The notes under the pieces are model-generated. The model had not been told where the DNA came from. It saw only the letters and a list, made by a program, of their open reading frames with translations, and made no database searches. 64,000 nt of DNA from Pseudomonas botevensis. GTDB taxonomy: Bacteria > Pseudomonadota > Gammaproteobacteria > Pseudomonadales > Pseudomonadaceae. The stretch is from contig NZ_JAHTKI010000001.1 in the NCBI RefSeq assembly GCF_019145475.1, positions 1-64,000 on the forward strand. The letters are read 5' to 3'. Positions 63,575 through 64,000 of this stretch are shown piece after piece (the stretch's first letter is position 1; every line of letters starts with the position of its first letter). The position numbers and the translations under genes are program-made.

Positions 63575-64000
63575 ATGATGGTTGCTACCCGAGAGGCACT
63601 GCGTAGCTGGTTTTATCGCCCGTGGTTTTTGGCGATGCTGGCGGCTGTCCTCAGCGCGAGCCTGCTGATTACCGGCGGGCTGTTCGTGGCCATGCGCCAG
63701 GTCGAGCAAAGCGAAAGCCAGGAGATGAACGCCCAGGGCGCGCGCTTCCTGGCCCGCCTGGAGCAATTGTTCGGGCAGTTGCGCGAAAGCCTCGACGACC
63801 TCGAAGCCCAACCCCTGCGCAGTTGCGATGACGAGATGATCGCCACCCTGCAACTGGTGACCTTCAACTATCGCTTCGTTTATGAAGCGGCCTACATGGA
63901 CGCGCAGCGCACCTGCTCCAATCGGCCGCGCCAGGAAGGCCTTTCGGTAAGCCGCCCGGCGGACATCAAAGGCCCGACCTACAGCTACTGGCTGAACACG
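63575..64000 (+). CDS. CSS-motif membrane protein, probably an EAL phosphodiesterase (partial)
   Basis: This frame runs from ATG at 63575 without a stop to the window's edge: 142 codons, so the 3' end is missing. An N-terminal membrane helix (residues about 17-40) is followed by a periplasmic helical region with Cys84 (LRSCDDEM) and Cys114 (RTCSNRP). This resembles the CSS-motif input domain, with a C-x-S pattern near the second Cys. Such domains are usually fused to EAL domains that degrade c-di-GMP and, in E. coli, respond to DsbA-made disulfides. The EAL part lies outside the window. A second ATG at 63578 is possible. No strong ribosome-binding site is visible. Confidence 0.8.
   Translation, partial: MMVATREALRSWFYRPWFLAMLAAVLSASLLITGGLFVAMRQVEQSESQEMNAQGARFLARLEQLFGQLRESLDDLEAQPLRSCDDEMIATLQLVTFNYRFVYEAAYMDAQRTCSNRPRQEGLSVSRPADIKGPTYSYWLNT

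Overview
The window looks like chromosomal DNA of a Pseudomonas species, most likely of the P. fluorescens group. Codon use is GC-rich throughout, with long antisense shadow frames. Gene content and order match blocks known from Pseudomonas: gcdR/gcdH/CoA-transferase, pntAA-pntAB-pntB, trpBA/trpI, carbonic anhydrase-SulP-aa3 oxidase, znuBC-zur/znuA-thrB-polA-ErsA-engB, and cytochrome c5/c4-dsbA-diguanylate cyclase-ampDh2. No rRNA, tRNA, prophage, insertion sequence or CRISPR array was seen. Species assignment is inference from recognised families and order, not from a database search.

Layout. 0.1-3.6 kb: glutarate/glutaryl-CoA catabolism with its divergent LysR regulator. 4.0-8.6 kb: membrane transhydrogenase, then an acetate/succinate CoA-transferase. 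8.6-12.8 kb: an accessory-looking block with two DUF1127 genes that share upstream sequence motifs, three tandem DUF2388 secreted proteins, and a large DUF4105 periplasmic protein. This is the least understood part of the window. 12.8-21.7 kb: small envelope proteins, the trpBA operon with TrpI, dodecin, two DUF1161 proteins, an LLM-class flavin oxidoreductase, OsmC, paired lipoproteins and a zinc aminopeptidase. 21.7-26.1 kb: HAD phosphatase, gamma carbonic anhydrase-like protein, oligopeptidase A (prlC), a zinc ribbon protein and a periplasmic protein phosphatase.

26.3-30.2 kb: a three-subunit membrane gluconate dehydrogenase operon. 30.2-31.3 kb: a radical SAM gene behind a near-perfect LexA box. 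31.5-43.5 kb: beta carbonic anhydrase, SulP transporter, then the complete aa3-type cytochrome c oxidase cluster with assembly factors (ctaG, SURF1, an SCO-like protein, heme A synthase, heme O synthase, SCO/SenC). 43.7-46.3 kb: the metNIQ methionine importer. 46.5-48.7 kb: large-subunit catalase KatE. 48.7-52.5 kb: zinc uptake (znuB, znuC, zur and divergent znuA). 52.5-57.7 kb: thrB, a DUF2782 gene, polA, the sRNA ErsA and engB. 57.8-64.0 kb: envelope redox and c-di-GMP genes (cytochromes c5 and c4, DsbA, an endonuclease-like protein, a GGDEF protein, AmpDh2) and, cut by the window edge, a protein with a CSS-type N-terminus that is probably an EAL phosphodiesterase.

Many genes serve the cell envelope and aerobic respiration. 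Gluconate dehydrogenase and cytochromes c4/c5 feed electrons toward oxidases such as the aa3 enzyme encoded here; transhydrogenase, catalase and OsmC handle redox balance and peroxides. DsbA sits close to a protein with paired periplasmic cysteines, suggesting redox input to c-di-GMP signalling. The points most worth following up are the DUF1127/DUF2388/DUF4105 block, the SCO-like protein hidden inside the oxidase cluster, the LexA-controlled radical SAM gene, the ErsA locus and the CSS-type protein at the right edge.
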